Assembly: GCA_031216915.1 (NCBI GenBank)
Contig: CM062290.1
Coordinates: forward strand, 381,654,718 to 381,718,717
From: Pictodentalium vernedei
Taxonomy: Eukaryota; Mollusca; Scaphopoda; Dentaliida; Dentaliidae
Direction: 5' to 3'
Length of the DNA: 64,000 nt
This document shows, piece by piece, positions 11,980 through 22,405 of this stretch. Each line of letters begins with the position of its first letter. Within the stretch, counting starts at the first letter, position 1. The position numbers and the translations under genes are program-made. The notes beneath the pieces are model-generated. The model made no database searches. It worked only from the letters and a program-made list of their open reading frames with translations, and was not told where the DNA came from.

Positions 11980-12293
11980 CGTTTTTGTCCCGTTTGAAAC
12001 ACAATAGAAACATAGTGTAGAAAGATTTGTGGACGCGTTTCACACGCTCCGTAGAAAATTAGACCAAATTTGTGAATGACTGTTTTGTTTTTACAAACGC
12101 AGAATACAACATTGAAACGGCAGAAAGGACGAATCAAAATCACAATCATGAAAGTTTTAATTAATGAAGCACCGAGCTGTACCGGAATTGCTATTGATGG
12201 GGTGAGGGGTGGGTTTCTTCTTAGCCCACTCTCCACACGAAGAGACTCTGTTGTATATTTTTCTGTAATTTATTTCCATCAACAGAGGTCAAG

Positions 12294-12686
12294 GGGTGCT
12301 ATGTCCACTATGCTCAGGCTTTATGGCGCAAAACTTAAGATTTAGGTCTTGCCTGAACTTATAGATAAGAATCTGAAGTTGGACAATGAATAAGAGGAGC
12401 TGTTGGGCAAGCACTTCTTCCCTCAAACTCTGTACAAAACGCATGGTTTGAGGCCATGGAATCAACACCAGCTGTCCCACAGCCAGAGATCTTCAATGAT
12501 TATATGGTCTTTAACTGGATGGATGATGATGCAAGATTTCCTATCACTCTGTGGAATCATCGTGAAACCTCAGGACCTAGAACCAACAACAATCTAGAAG
12601 GGTTCAACAATCGACTAAATTCATCACCACATCATCGACATCCTAACCTCTTTATGATGTCCACCTCACATTTTTCATTTTGTTAA
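12294..12686 (+). pseudogene. MULE-type transposase, C-terminal fragment (copy two)
   Basis: Duplicate of the fragment at 6,803-7,195. The GCYVHYAQALWRK segment is better preserved here than in copy one, where the second residue is Tyr and the later block is altered, which strengthens the MULE reading. Stops are still present between the WRK motif and the open part at 12,403-12,686. The TNNNLEGFNNRLN and HPNLF motifs are kept. No DDE catalytic region is present. Confidence 0.65.
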
Positions 12687-13375
12687 TATTTGTTTCATTT
12701 TTGTTTTATAAAACATGGTTTTCTATTTATTTTCATTAAAAATGAGTTATCATGAAATATGATTTTTTATTTATTTATTATAAAACAAGTCTAAATATTT
12801 TTTTAATAGTATTTCATATTTTTCATTTTAATGTCCTTTCTGTTTATTTATCGCTTTCTTTATTGTTCTTCATATTTTTATTGTTTTTTCTGTTTATTTA
12901 AAACAAAAAAAATATTTTTTATGATTTATTGTGACTAGATTCTTTTCTTATTGTTCTTCATATTTTTTTTATTTTATTGTCATTTATTTTCTATTTATTT
13001 TCTGTTGATTTCTAAAACACACTGATGAAGGAATAAATCACAAAAAGCTAATTAATTGTTTCTTTTCTGTCTGCCTTATTGGAATATTCCACTTTATTCT
13101 GAAGGTGATAAGTAAGGGATTAGCTGTTCAAACAACCCAATATTCTGTGATTATAAACTGTCTGACAACAGATGTGTCTGACTAATGGGGAATTCCCCCG
13201 ATATACACAACATTTGCGTGAAGACAATTTGGCTGTGGACGAGCAAATTACAGAATGACCATTAAGTCGATATTGGGTGGAATGGGCAAGTGAGGGAATT
13301 AATATAAACTATTCAATAGAGATTTCGGACTTAGAAGAGGATGAAATGGATGGCAATCCAAGGTAAGAAAATCGT

Positions 13376-13413
<38 letters not shown>

Positions 13414-14187
13414 GAGAGAGAGAAGTGGGTTGTAACCGACAATGGCGTGAAGGAATCAACGAAAATGGCTCTCTGAGTGGTCTGTGCGATTGAGACTTAA
13501 AACTGGTTTTTGGGGAGTACCTTGATGCACCTTTAGGTAGTCGCTGCTTTTCAATCTGAGGTCGAGGTCGCTGCAGCTCGCGAATGGTGGGGAAGTTGGG
13601 AAACACCGTGGAAATGAAAGGAGTGCTAAATATGCAATATCGGAGTAATGGAGACCCTGGAAGACTTTTTCTTAGAATGTCCAAAATACCAGTCTGACCG
13701 AATAAGACTGGCTACGTAAGAGGTATGCGTTTGTTGTGTTGAAAATCGCAAAGATGACTCGAAAAAAGTAATCTTTCTTGGTGTCCTGCAAACCTCGGCC
13801 TCAGAAAAAAAGTCTGTCAAATATGAGCTACATTCAAGTGGTACTACACTTGTAGCAGACGACTTTTTAATGACATTTTAAGAGCATGAGTTGGGAAAGG
13901 AGAGATTGGGTGTGGTTAATTAGGTAAACAAATAACAACATTATTTAACCCTTTCAATACTGTGTTCCTGAATTTGATTTAAGGCGTGATGTTCAAAAAT
14001 ATTCTAACAATTTTCAAACTACAAATAAGTGGACGTTCCTGAGGTCGTCAGTTTTCCCCCATTTTAATCCCATTTCCCCAATATATGGTTCAACATAAGA
14101 TGTTACTAAATTGCGCAGCGAATGGCTAAAATATAATTTACATATCATATTCATCCACTTATATCACGTAACTGTTTACAACATACT

Positions 14188-14336
14188 CAGAACGACACAC
14201 GCGTGTGAATGGGTTAATCGGCAACAGTTCCAGCGCGGAAGGATAAAACTCGAGGCCACAGGCCTCGAGTTTTATCCTTCCGCGATGGAAAAATGCCATA
14301 TCGATTAACCCATTCACACGTGTGTGTCGTTCTGTG
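14188..14336. repeat. Long inverted repeat (copy two)
   Basis: Same palindrome as 8,717-8,868, with a central TAAAACTCGAGGCCACAGGC stem. The stem sequences co-vary little because the duplication is recent. Confidence 0.75.
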
Positions 14337-15835
14337 TTTATTACACGCCTTCACGTCTATAGAAGCACTTATTAGAAGGACACTCTGCAATTCATTTGAC
14401 AACTCGTCCCCTGAGTTCCCATGTGTTCTATCTGCTAGTGGACACATAGAAGACATTGGAACTCAGGGTACGAACTATCAACAAAAAGAACACATTTCAT
14501 CGCCAACCAAATTTGCGAGGGCAACCCTTGTTACTATTTTTAGCTATCGCTAGAAATTCAAATTGTAACTGCCGTGCACGATTTATAAAAAATTCCAGTG
14601 AAACTTTGCTTCTATTTAAAAATCGTCTGTCAATGATTTCCGTTCAGATAATATGTACGTAACGGATTTTCATTTTCTGCATGTATTAGTGTTGCTGTAG
14701 ATGGGGATTTTACAGAACAGGCGTGTGATAAAAAAAATAGTTTAGTTTAGATGGGGAATACGCTGAGCCCACATGCCTATCGTCAGATAACTATCCTCCA
14801 AAGGTATCGTTCCACAGGAAATCACCATGTCATAAGTATTCTCAAATGCCGGGAAGGGTCGAAACGTTATAAGAGCATTTACTCAATCGTACAATTGCTG
14901 TCATTGATATTTTGCTCATTTAAGACATCGGAATAGATATAGTACGGCCGCCGTGGACTGGTCACTTTCCACGCATGGACAATATTTCCACGGACGCAAT
15001 AATGTTAGATTACAAACACTAATTATAGAGATAATCCATCAAACATTTAATTAATGAAGCACACGGTACGACCCGGTGTTTCATTAATTAAAAGTGTGTT
15101 GACGATGATTTTTATTACTTGGTAAACATGCGTGAACATCACTGCCCAAGCGTGCGTTACGACCAGTCTATGGCAATTGTACAGTGCGTACACCGCCAGA
15201 AGGTGGCAGAGTCAGATTGTCAATCTTCCTGCCACCCCAAAAGAAGTAAAATGAAATTAAAATTGCTGCATTGTGCTGTTTAATTTGTGATAAAGAACAT
15301 TTTTTCAATACCATCATACACCTTTGTGGGAATCCAAATGTATATAAACTTTGGCTTTTTATGTGATTCCACTGCCAGTCACAACGATACCGAACTCCAC
15401 ATACCTCCAAAGGATGGTACAAACCCGGCTCGTCGATGCTGCCACATTTGTGGTGGAAAACTTACTCTCAGGAGCTCTTGTATCAGCTAATGCTGTGACA
15501 GTGAGCGGATTAAGATGAATGGAGTGACCTGATTGGTAGATATCAAAGGTGGGAACCAGAGATAGATATGACAAGATAGACTACAGGGATGTGAATAGAT
15601 AGAATAGATAGAATGGAGCCCGAAATAGGCACAAAAACAGCTTTTAGGGAAGTTATCAGGTTCTGTGTGGTAATTTGCCATAGTCTTATACTTCGAACTA
15701 TCGAACAGAACCCACACCCCTATAGTTCTCATCTTATTCTAAAAAGCCGAACATGGCGGCTTTTCTTCGTCATTTTCAGTGATTTTAATAGGTTTTTATT
15801 TTCGTAGTTGTCGAGTCCATTTGGATAAGTAGATA

Positions 15836-16143
15836 TACTCCCATTCAATCGAATATACCCTCGAAACACACCCCCGTCCTATTAGAGCATTTCGGGCTCA
15901 TTGCAACCAGGTACCGCCATAGAAATCAAACTGGCTGTCTCCAGTTGTACAAAATGGATGACGGAAACACTCGTCAACCTAACAACGCTCACTTGAGCAT
16001 ATGCACTGACACCATAGTAAAGGCGTTAGAAGATGGCCGCTCACGCAGGTCACCACGACAACCCACACGACGAAACTGGGTCACGTGACAGTGACTTCAA
16101 GTGACTTCGCATGAAATCCACCGATGTCCTGACATACCGTTGA
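15836..16143 (+). repeat. Dispersed CCAT/CpG-rich repeat (R1, copy two)
   Basis: Duplicate of 10,935-11,228 with a few extra bases (ACAACGCTCACTTGAGCAT). Confidence 0.65.
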
Positions 16144-16754
16144 CCACTGTTTCAGTCAAATCACAAATAAAATGATACGGCCTGTATAACCCACTGGGAT
16201 CGCCCCACCCATCCTTGTTCGGCCAAATATCAAGAGAGCCTGGGAAAGCCCACCTCTCCTCCGCTGATACGGGCCCTGGTTATTTAATTGGATAACTGGT
16301 ACTGGGTAATTATCCATCTAGTACACAAATCAACATGTGCTGGCCAATGGGAGAACTTCGAGTAAAGCAAAGGTACGAGAAGGAGGTACCTGCTCCAAGG
16401 CGTCTGTCAAATTATGGATGAAAGGTTTGTTCAAGCTGGTAACATGATCCTTACCATTGAAAGAGAAGACAGTGAGAGCTATGAGGTATGAGCACCTCAA
16501 AAATTATCGAACGGCTTACAGGGCAGGCTCTAGGCGAAATTCATTCGCCAGGAAGGGCTTATCAACAGCATAAATAACCCTTCTCGTCCATACTTTATAT
16601 ATTTTATCTCGCGAGAAGAACACGAAAAGAGAGAAATAAACCATCTTACCACACAGAACTACAAAAAATTTGAAAATGTGGCTTCTTTTTTCAGCTGGAA
16701 TATTTGGCGTCTTCCTCTTTACCGAGTCTGGCCCATCCACCCGAGTACATTTTA

Positions 16755-17425
16755 AGTTATCTCCGCCAGCATGTATGGTATATGGAGATTTAATACCTGG
16801 GTGTGGCTTTTAAACACCGAGTCCCAGGCGAGGTGTTTAAATGAGACATCCAGGTATTAAATCCGTTTGAAACACAATAGAAACATAGTGTAGAAAGATT
16901 TGTGGACGCGTTTCACACGCTACGTAAAAGAATTGACTAAATTCGTGAATAACTGTTTTGCAGAAGACAACAGATAGAGTTACATCCCCTGGGCAGTTAA
17001 GGAAACGAGTAAACAGTATTTTGTTTACTTATCGTCCCCCGGGTTCCGATGTGTTCTATGTGCCTACTGGCACATAGAACACATTGGAACTCAGGGGTCG
17101 ATATGTGCTATTATTGTATTTTTCTCAAGTTGTTTCATTTAATTATTCGACTATTTAATTCATAACAGCAAAATATGATAGAACTGTCGGAAATCTGATA
17201 TATTTGTGACTATTCTCAAGTTTTTGGGTTCAATTTTTTTTACCAGGCGAGCGGAAGCGAAACGCTTTCATTTAAACCATATACCCCCGATTTTTCGCGT
17301 GCACTTAAACCCTGGATGCTGCACGCTCTCATATACCTGGGGTGCGCCCTTTGCCATGGTTTTTGTCCAAGGCATTCTGACCAATCAAAAGACAGAATTT
17401 ATTGGGATATAGGGACAACTGTTTA
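16755..17425. repeat. Composite 0.65-kb repeat with two palindromes
   Basis: It holds in order a foldback element (arm TTATCTCCGCCAGCATGTAT), a CCGTTTGAAACACAATA block, the palindrome at 17,034-17,099 (GTCCCC... / GGCACATAGAACACATTGGA) and an ACCATATACCCCCGA tail ending GGGATATAGGGACAA. The same order recurs at 49,410-50,059, so this is one mobile unit or an old segmental copy. No coding capacity. Confidence 0.7.
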
Positions 17426-18283
17426 TAACTATTTAGATAGGTGGTATTTTAGTATGAATAAGCGATAAAAGGTTTATTATGTGATGTATTGTTCAACATC
17501 GCATGCTAACGCTTGGATTACAATTCCCCCAACTTATTTTGGGCCATTCCCGTTCACCCTGCATCTATTGTTTCCAGTTCAAGTGTGAGAAGGTGTGATA
17601 ATCCTCAACATCAAGGTTTGCCGACTATAGTTTTGTTCCAATTAGTTGAACAGTTTAAACGACAGTGAATTCAGTTCATTTGTTTAGACATAAATTTTTA
17701 TTCAGTCACAGATGGTAAAAAATATACATTATAAAATAAATGCATTATAAAATAATGAAAATTATAAACAAGCGTAAATTCAGTTCCTTTTTCGGGCTTA
17801 CATTTCTATTCAGAAAAAGATGGTAAAAAAGTATACATAATAACCAAAGTTCACAGCAGATTGTGATGGTCATTGTCAGCGGAGGCGGAAGCTCAATACA
17901 AGTGAAGTGGCACAAATTTTCAAGGCTGCCATGGTTCAATCCAATGGGGAAAATGTTACAATCGTTTATCGGTAAATGCACCGTGGCACACTATAGTGTC
18001 TTGTTTGGAACAGCATTTGGTCACTGTCCTGTCCATTGCTTCTACTTCAGTCATCTTACAACCTGAGGGCTAGTCTTCAGGTTGGAAGATGGTGGAAGTA
18101 AAAGAAATGGAATCAAGCGACCGAAGGTGGGATTCATTGGCCAAATGTTGTCTGGATTTGCAAATGATACATTGCAGGAATGCTTATATACTGGTACACC
18201 ATCTAGATCAATCCTTCTTACGAGAATTGTTTTGATGCAGACTATAACTTGCTGCGGCAGATTAATTAATATCGATGTGCTTA
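17426..18283. other. No confident feature
   Basis: Open frames on both strands at 18,051-18,321 show a VGFIG string resembling a nucleotide-binding start, but the Gly-x-Gly pattern is lacking. I do not call it a gene. Confidence 0.4.
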
Positions 18284-18600
18284 TCCTAACTAGAATCTTT
18301 GATGTAAATAGTAGCACGTAGTGCTATAAAGTAACTAGAGTATGTGCTGGAGTATGTTTTTTTTACCAAGAATTACCCAAAGGAGCCCGAAAATCACCTG
18401 AAATCACCGAAATGATTACCGAAATCACCGAAACGGACTTATCCTAACTAGAATCTTTGATGCAAATAGTCGCTCGTAGTGCTATAAGGCAACTACGGGG
18501 TGTGTTGCATTGTACTAGAGTATTTTTGTACCAAAAATTACCCAAATGATCACCGAAATCACCCAAAGGGGTTCGGATTCCCCAAGAATGCTCGTCTACT
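18284..18600 (-). repeat. Left terminal inverted repeat with tandem subunits
   Basis: Two or more units of about 150 bp are built on ACCGAAATCACCGAAA, CCAAGAATTACCCAAA and CTAGAATCTTTGATG blocks. They are the reverse complement of the right end (25,450-25,861). The outermost limit is my estimate from where similarity stops. Confidence 0.7.
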
Positions 18601-18969
18601 TAGACCATTTGTACCCATCATTCTTTGATCTGTAATGACTTCTATCTGGTATTCCGGCCCTCCCGTATGTGTACATAAGGGCCATGGAGCTATTTCTCTT
18701 GATCTAACCTCCAGCCCCTTATGTTTACAGCCACGATCCCTTTTTGGGATACCTGTTTGGGGATATCTGTCGGAGAATACCCATCTTGGGATGTTTTGAC
18801 AACCTGTATGAGAGGCCCATGAAAATATTTCTCTTGATCTACCCTCAAGCCCCTTGTGTTCTCAGTCAGGTCTTTAATGTATGGAAATGCTATACCAAAA
18901 AGAAAAAATAACAACACATTCTTTACGTTTGAATTTCTTTTATTGAATAACAAATCACAATACAACTTT

Positions 18970-19563
18970 TTATGGTATGTAGATTGTCAAATATTCATAA
19001 ACAGTCTTTCTGCAGATTGGACATGTTCTCAGTGATTTACAACAGTCAGTACACAGGCACAAGTGATTCCACAGTATCGGAGCGACATTGGCTTCAGTTA
19101 ATACACACACACAACATTTCCGTGAATCTTCTTTTCTGACGGCCTCTTCTTCTTCTTCTTCGTTGGATTCTTCTTCCTCCTCCATCAATTCGGGTCAGTT
19201 GTAAATATAATTACATTCTGGAGCTCTGTCTTCTGTCCCCAAATAAAAGAAGCCAACTCTCGCTAGTTCTTTCGGGGTTTTCGCACTTTCTCTTTGTAAC
19301 ATATTTTCAAAAGTTTTGAGGTGGTGTTCTTCCAATGCAAACGTCATGTGGCGCGGTGGTCTCTGTATTGGTACGAATGTCTCTAGAGCAATCAGTGAAC
19401 GAGACTCTCTACGTCGCATCTGCTCCAGTACTTCCTGATCAAACGTTTCAACGTTCATTCGCTCTGCATAATCTCCTGGAAATGGATTTTTCGAATCTTG
19501 GTTTCTAGTTTCTTGGTTAAATTCATTCAGAGTCATCGTGATAAAACATGGAATCGTGAACAT
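18970..19563 (-). pseudogene. BIR-RING IAP-like protein, left copy (BIR deleted, RING open)
   Basis: Inhibitor-of-apoptosis proteins combine zinc-binding BIR domains with a C-terminal RING ubiquitin ligase. Here the N-terminal frame (19,195-19,563) contains the BIR start (HHLKTFENMLQRESAKTPKE, then LARVGFFYLGT). It then jumps to the final PECNYI, so the Cys/Trp/His core of the BIR has been deleted relative to the right copy. A TGA at about 19,190 is followed by an acidic Glu-rich linker and a RING (18,970-19,188): CCVC, then NHLCLCTDC, CPIC and a YEYLTIYIP tail. The usual Cys of the P-C-x-H step is Trp (LWNH). The gene follows the AT-hook gene by a few bases on the same strand. Viral IAPs of other dsDNA viruses block host cell death; that role is only inferred here. 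Confidence 0.8.
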
Positions 19564-19568
19564 TCTAT

Positions 19569-19776
19569 CTAATCATCCTTCTTCTTTGGTTTTCTGCCTC
19601 TCTTTGGTTTAGTAGTGTCTTCTTGATTCTGTTTCTGTTCAAAGTTTTTCTTCTTCGCTAACTGCTTTGGTGACCCGATGCCAATCGTCTGTGGAAAAGT
19701 TGAAATCAACGCCGTTCTTGAACAGTAGAATCTGTAATTCGTTGTTGGTATTGAAGACGGTTATGCTATTAGACAT
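19569..19776 (-). pseudogene. Small AT-hook protein, left copy
   Basis: It starts with ATG at 19,776 (MSNSITVFNTNNELQI). About 50 residues in, a frameshift is needed to reach a strongly basic end that reads KPKRGRKPKKDD, an AT-hook type (RGRKP) minor-groove DNA-binding motif, before TAG at 19,569. The order protease, AT-hook protein, IAP is the same as in the right unit. I know no named homologue. The size and basic tail suggest a DNA-binding or virion-DNA protein, which is inference. Confidence 0.55.
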
Positions 19777-19858
19777 CTTTTTCCTTCTGCTGTCGGCACA
19801 AAAATGACGTTTTTCGCTGAAACGCTCCTTTTGTAGTTTTTCTTAATAGCAGCGACAT

Positions 19859-20205
19859 CTAGTGGCAGATTTCACTTATTACGGCATCAACCACCACCTC
19901 ATTGTCATATAGATCGGTTGTAAACATACTGACTATTTTGTCCATTGATGCACCTCGGCATCGATGTTTGAGCTAAAACAAGCAATACTGTCCACACACT
20001 GGTAACGATCATTGAAGACGTTTTTTGTTGTATTTCCAAAATCTGGAATTCTTTTTGAGAAAATTGTGGAATGGTCTGTGTTTTGGAGGTAATCCATAAG
20101 TGTCAAAATATTCTGCGTCTTTGTGGCTCACGAAGAGAGCCACCCAATGTTCTTTTCTCTGTTCTGGATCTGTGTTGACTCTCAAAGCCACTGGTCTGTG
20201 ATCTG
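19859..20205 (-). pseudogene. Adenain-type cysteine protease, left copy (N-terminus missing)
   Basis: Same protein as 23,686-24,137. The catalytic His lies in EHWVALFVSHKDAEYFDTYG (20,009-20,191). The downstream CGQYC nucleophile region is followed by a TAG in place of the Tyr codon of CLFYL, and an earlier TGA replaces a Gly codon. Similarity to the right copy stops at 20,205, so about 35 N-terminal codons are missing and are replaced by inverted integrase sequence. It is non-functional. Confidence 0.85.
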
Positions 20206-20280
20206 GTATTTACCCACCATCGTCCTTTAGGACGTATGTGACTGGATGACCTTTCTTGACATATTTTCAGTAAATATGCT
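20206..20280 (-). pseudogene. Integrase C-terminal scrap fused to the left protease
   Basis: Read on the minus strand, AAGGTCATCCAGTCACATAC and CCTAAAGGACGATGGTGGG match the plus-strand integrase at 20,782-20,819 (AAGGTCATCCAGCCATAAAC and onward). This short stretch abuts the protease directly, marking an internal deletion that joined integrase to protease in the left unit. Confidence 0.65.
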
Positions 20281-20320
20281 TGGGTGATGCCATAACAAAA
20301 TAAATTTGGTGATTCCATAG

Positions 20321-21010
20321 TAAAAGTTTCGCTAAAATTTTCAAATAAGGTCGTAAACCAGAAAATTTACAAACTGATCAAGGCACAGAATTTCGGAACA
20401 AAAAATTTCAAAATTTTCTCAAAGATCTCAAAGTCGATTTTTTCACTACCCACAACGTGGAAACAAAATGTTGCATCGTAGAAATTTCAATAGAACTTAA
20501 AAAACTAAGATGTGGAAATATTTTACCAAGAATGACACACTGATTTTTCCACTTTCAAAATTGGTCAAATCATATAATTACACTCATCATCGAAGCATTG
20601 GTATGTCTCCCGTAAGTGTCAACTTTGAAAATCAAGAAGTTTAGCAAAGGTTGTATTGACAACCTATAAATCACAAGTCCTCAAAGTTCTAAGTGGGAGA
20701 TAGAGTGACAATCAGTAAAGTCAAGAAAACTTTTGAAAAAGGTTATTTACCCAACTGGACCAAGGAGGTATCTGTCAAAAAAGGTCATCCAGCCATAAAC
20801 GTCCTAAAGGACAATGGTGGGGAAATACTGAGAGGGCCCTTCTACACTGAAGAACTTCAACGAGTGGCACACTAAACTATTTACGAAATTGAACGCGTAC
20901 TCAAGAAACGTGGTCGAGGTAAGAAAAGGGGATTATTCAGGCAGCGGTTAGGATCCTTCCTTCAATTCGTGGATCAAGCAGGGCCAGCTCACCTATAAAA
21001 GGAAGTAAAC
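20321..21010 (+). pseudogene. Polinton/adintovirus retroviral-type integrase, core end plus chromodomain
   Basis: The preserved part begins near KSFAKIF and contains the second catalytic Asp (LQTDQGTEF, codon at 20,376) and the catalytic Glu (IVE, codon at 20,481), 34 residues apart as in rve integrases. A frame-shifted stretch with the HRSIGMSP motif follows. An SH3-like block (20,693-20,875) contains GDRVTISK, FEKGYLPNWT and FYTEELQRV. A chromodomain remnant contains YEIERVLKKRG and FNSWI (to about 21,005). At least four stops or shifts occur. The first catalytic Asp and the zinc-binding N-terminus are absent because the head-to-head junction cuts the gene. The enzyme would have inserted element DNA into the genome. 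Confidence 0.85.
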
Positions 21011-21232
21011 CAGCTCGACATCCCCTGAGATGGAAGAAGATACGACCGGATCTTGGCCTGTGTTTGGAAAATGTTGGTAAACATTTCCCAAATAATCATA
21101 ATGTACATCATCATCATCATCACAAGCACTGTTAACCTCGACCTCGATAATACAGGCTAGCAAGCTGTGGGTGGCTCTTCTAAGTTGTAGTATAGGATAT
21201 TTATTACCTAGTCCGACCATCAAGAAAAAGTG

Positions 21233-21984
21233 ATGTTTTATTTGGCCCTACCAACCCTACAAAGTAACAGTTCGATGAACGTGTTCCCAGAGAACACGCT
21301 GACTACGTACACCACACAGTTACCACAAACGGTGAATCTCTCTGGGGAATAAGCAGTGAGTTTGGCAGAGATTCAGTATCCAAACTCTTGGTTTAACATT
21401 CGTGGGGAAGAAGCTTTCGTCAGAGAGTACTGGAATTCGAAAAAAAACATTATCAGCTCAGTCTGAAAGAAGGTTGATATTCGGAACCTTCTGGTGTAAT
21501 ATGGGGAATCAATGGTGCTACAACTGCTACCTCGTCACGACAAGATAGAGTTTGAATTGGTCGAGGTCACCGGTTAAGTTCGAATCAAGGTACGAAATGG
21601 AATCGTAGTCACATTAAGCCCGACTCTCGAAAAAATATTAGGATTTGACGAGTGTGTGTTCAAAGCTGGCTCTTACGAATCTTCTCGAGTGGCCGATGTC
21701 AGCCAAGGTTTCTATTTACTGTATATTTACTGTGACTTGGTTCGTGACCAAGTTGTGGAAGATACGAGGTTGCCTCTTCTTCGCATCGTACCCGTGAGAG
21801 TCAAATATGGAAATACTATCTCCAGTACGTTTGAGAACGTGTACTACGTACCAGTAGAACGGAAGATATTTGGCATCGTCAGGGTGTATATAAGGACGGC
21901 ACAGGGACCAATGTACCATTCGAGTTTGGGAAGGTGACAGTGACACTTCATTTCCGAAATCGAAGATCTCTTCATTTCACATAG
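21233..21984 (+). pseudogene. Penton-like minor capsid protein
   Basis: The ATG at 21,233 opens MFYLALP; SNSSMNVFPENTLTTYTTQL and LAEIQYPNSWFNIR follow. These match the start of the single-jelly-roll minor capsid (penton-type) protein of Polintons and adintoviruses, which caps capsid vertices. One reading frame is kept to about 21,895 but has four in-frame stops (the first at 21,350), then a frameshift leads to a VPFEFGKVTVTLHFR end and TAG at 21,982. The long open piece is 21,656-21,937. The gene lies between the integrase and the small basic protein, two bases before the latter's ATG. The stops rule out expression of a full protein. Confidence 0.75.
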
Positions 21985-21986
21985 AC

Positions 21987-22405
21987 ATGACTTACTGTTG
22001 TAATGCCAAATTGTGCGGGTGGTATTACTCGACACAAGCTGGGAACGGGCTACCATCTGTTTCTGGAACGCAGATACAGAGAGGTTATGGTTTGGGTTGT
22101 ATATTTGGAGGACTGGAGAATATGGTGTTACCCTTATTGAAAACTACGACCAAAACAGTGTGTGTGTGAGGGGACAGCTCGTTAAAAAAGGAGTAGCATT
22201 CGCTGGAGATGTCATCAAAGGGAAAAAATGTGAAACAGGAAGCGATCAACAGACTGAAAGAAGCTGGTGCGGGAGCTTGGAATGAAGTGGTGGGTGGCTC
22301 GAAGCCACCCGTCGCAAAGGTATAAAAAGCCGTGCACCACGCACTGCCAGTAAATCGAAAAAAGGAAAGAGAGCAGTACAGTCGCAAGACTTTCTCGGTG
22401 CGTGA
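21987..22405 (+). pseudogene. Small hydrophobic-plus-basic virion protein
   Basis: From ATG 21,987 the frame has a Gly-rich motif (QRGYGLGCIFGGLENMVLPL). It then shifts twice through KKGVAFAGDVIKGKK and AINRLKEAGAGAWNEVV to a Lys/Arg-rich end (RRKGIKSRAPRT ... KSKKGKR). The TGA at 22,403-22,405 overlaps the ATG of the major capsid gene. A small protein with a GLG-F-GGL hydrophobic segment and basic tail upstream of the major capsid is a common companion in Polintons and adintoviruses, and recalls adenovirus core or membrane-active proteins. That comparison is tentative. It is broken by two frameshifts. Confidence 0.55.

Larger units (their letters stand above)
6782..12100 (+). repeat. Tandem duplication, copy one (main part)
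   Basis: It aligns along its length with 12,273-16,975, with mostly single-base differences, plus an extra 0.55 kb at 9,560-10,125 and small indels. It contains a MULE transposase fragment, a long AT-rich stretch (7,195-7,540), a GA microsatellite, two inverted repeats and a CCAT-rich dispersed repeat. Apart from the MULE fragment I see no gene. Confidence 0.85.
12108..16975 (+). repeat. Tandem duplication, copy two
   Basis: Continuous version of the unit: the 12,108-12,272 part equals 4,413-4,581 and the rest equals 6,782-12,100. It lacks the 2.2-kb and 0.55-kb extra segments of copy one, and about 40 bp of a foldback arm near 16,862. The head-to-tail arrangement indicates a local tandem duplication rather than two transpositions. 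Confidence 0.85.

Noticed and set aside
18051..18321. Open frames on both strands with a KVGFIG string, perhaps a reductase exon
   Set aside because: The Gly-x-Gly nucleotide-binding pattern and later family blocks are absent, and both strands are open, so chance is likely.
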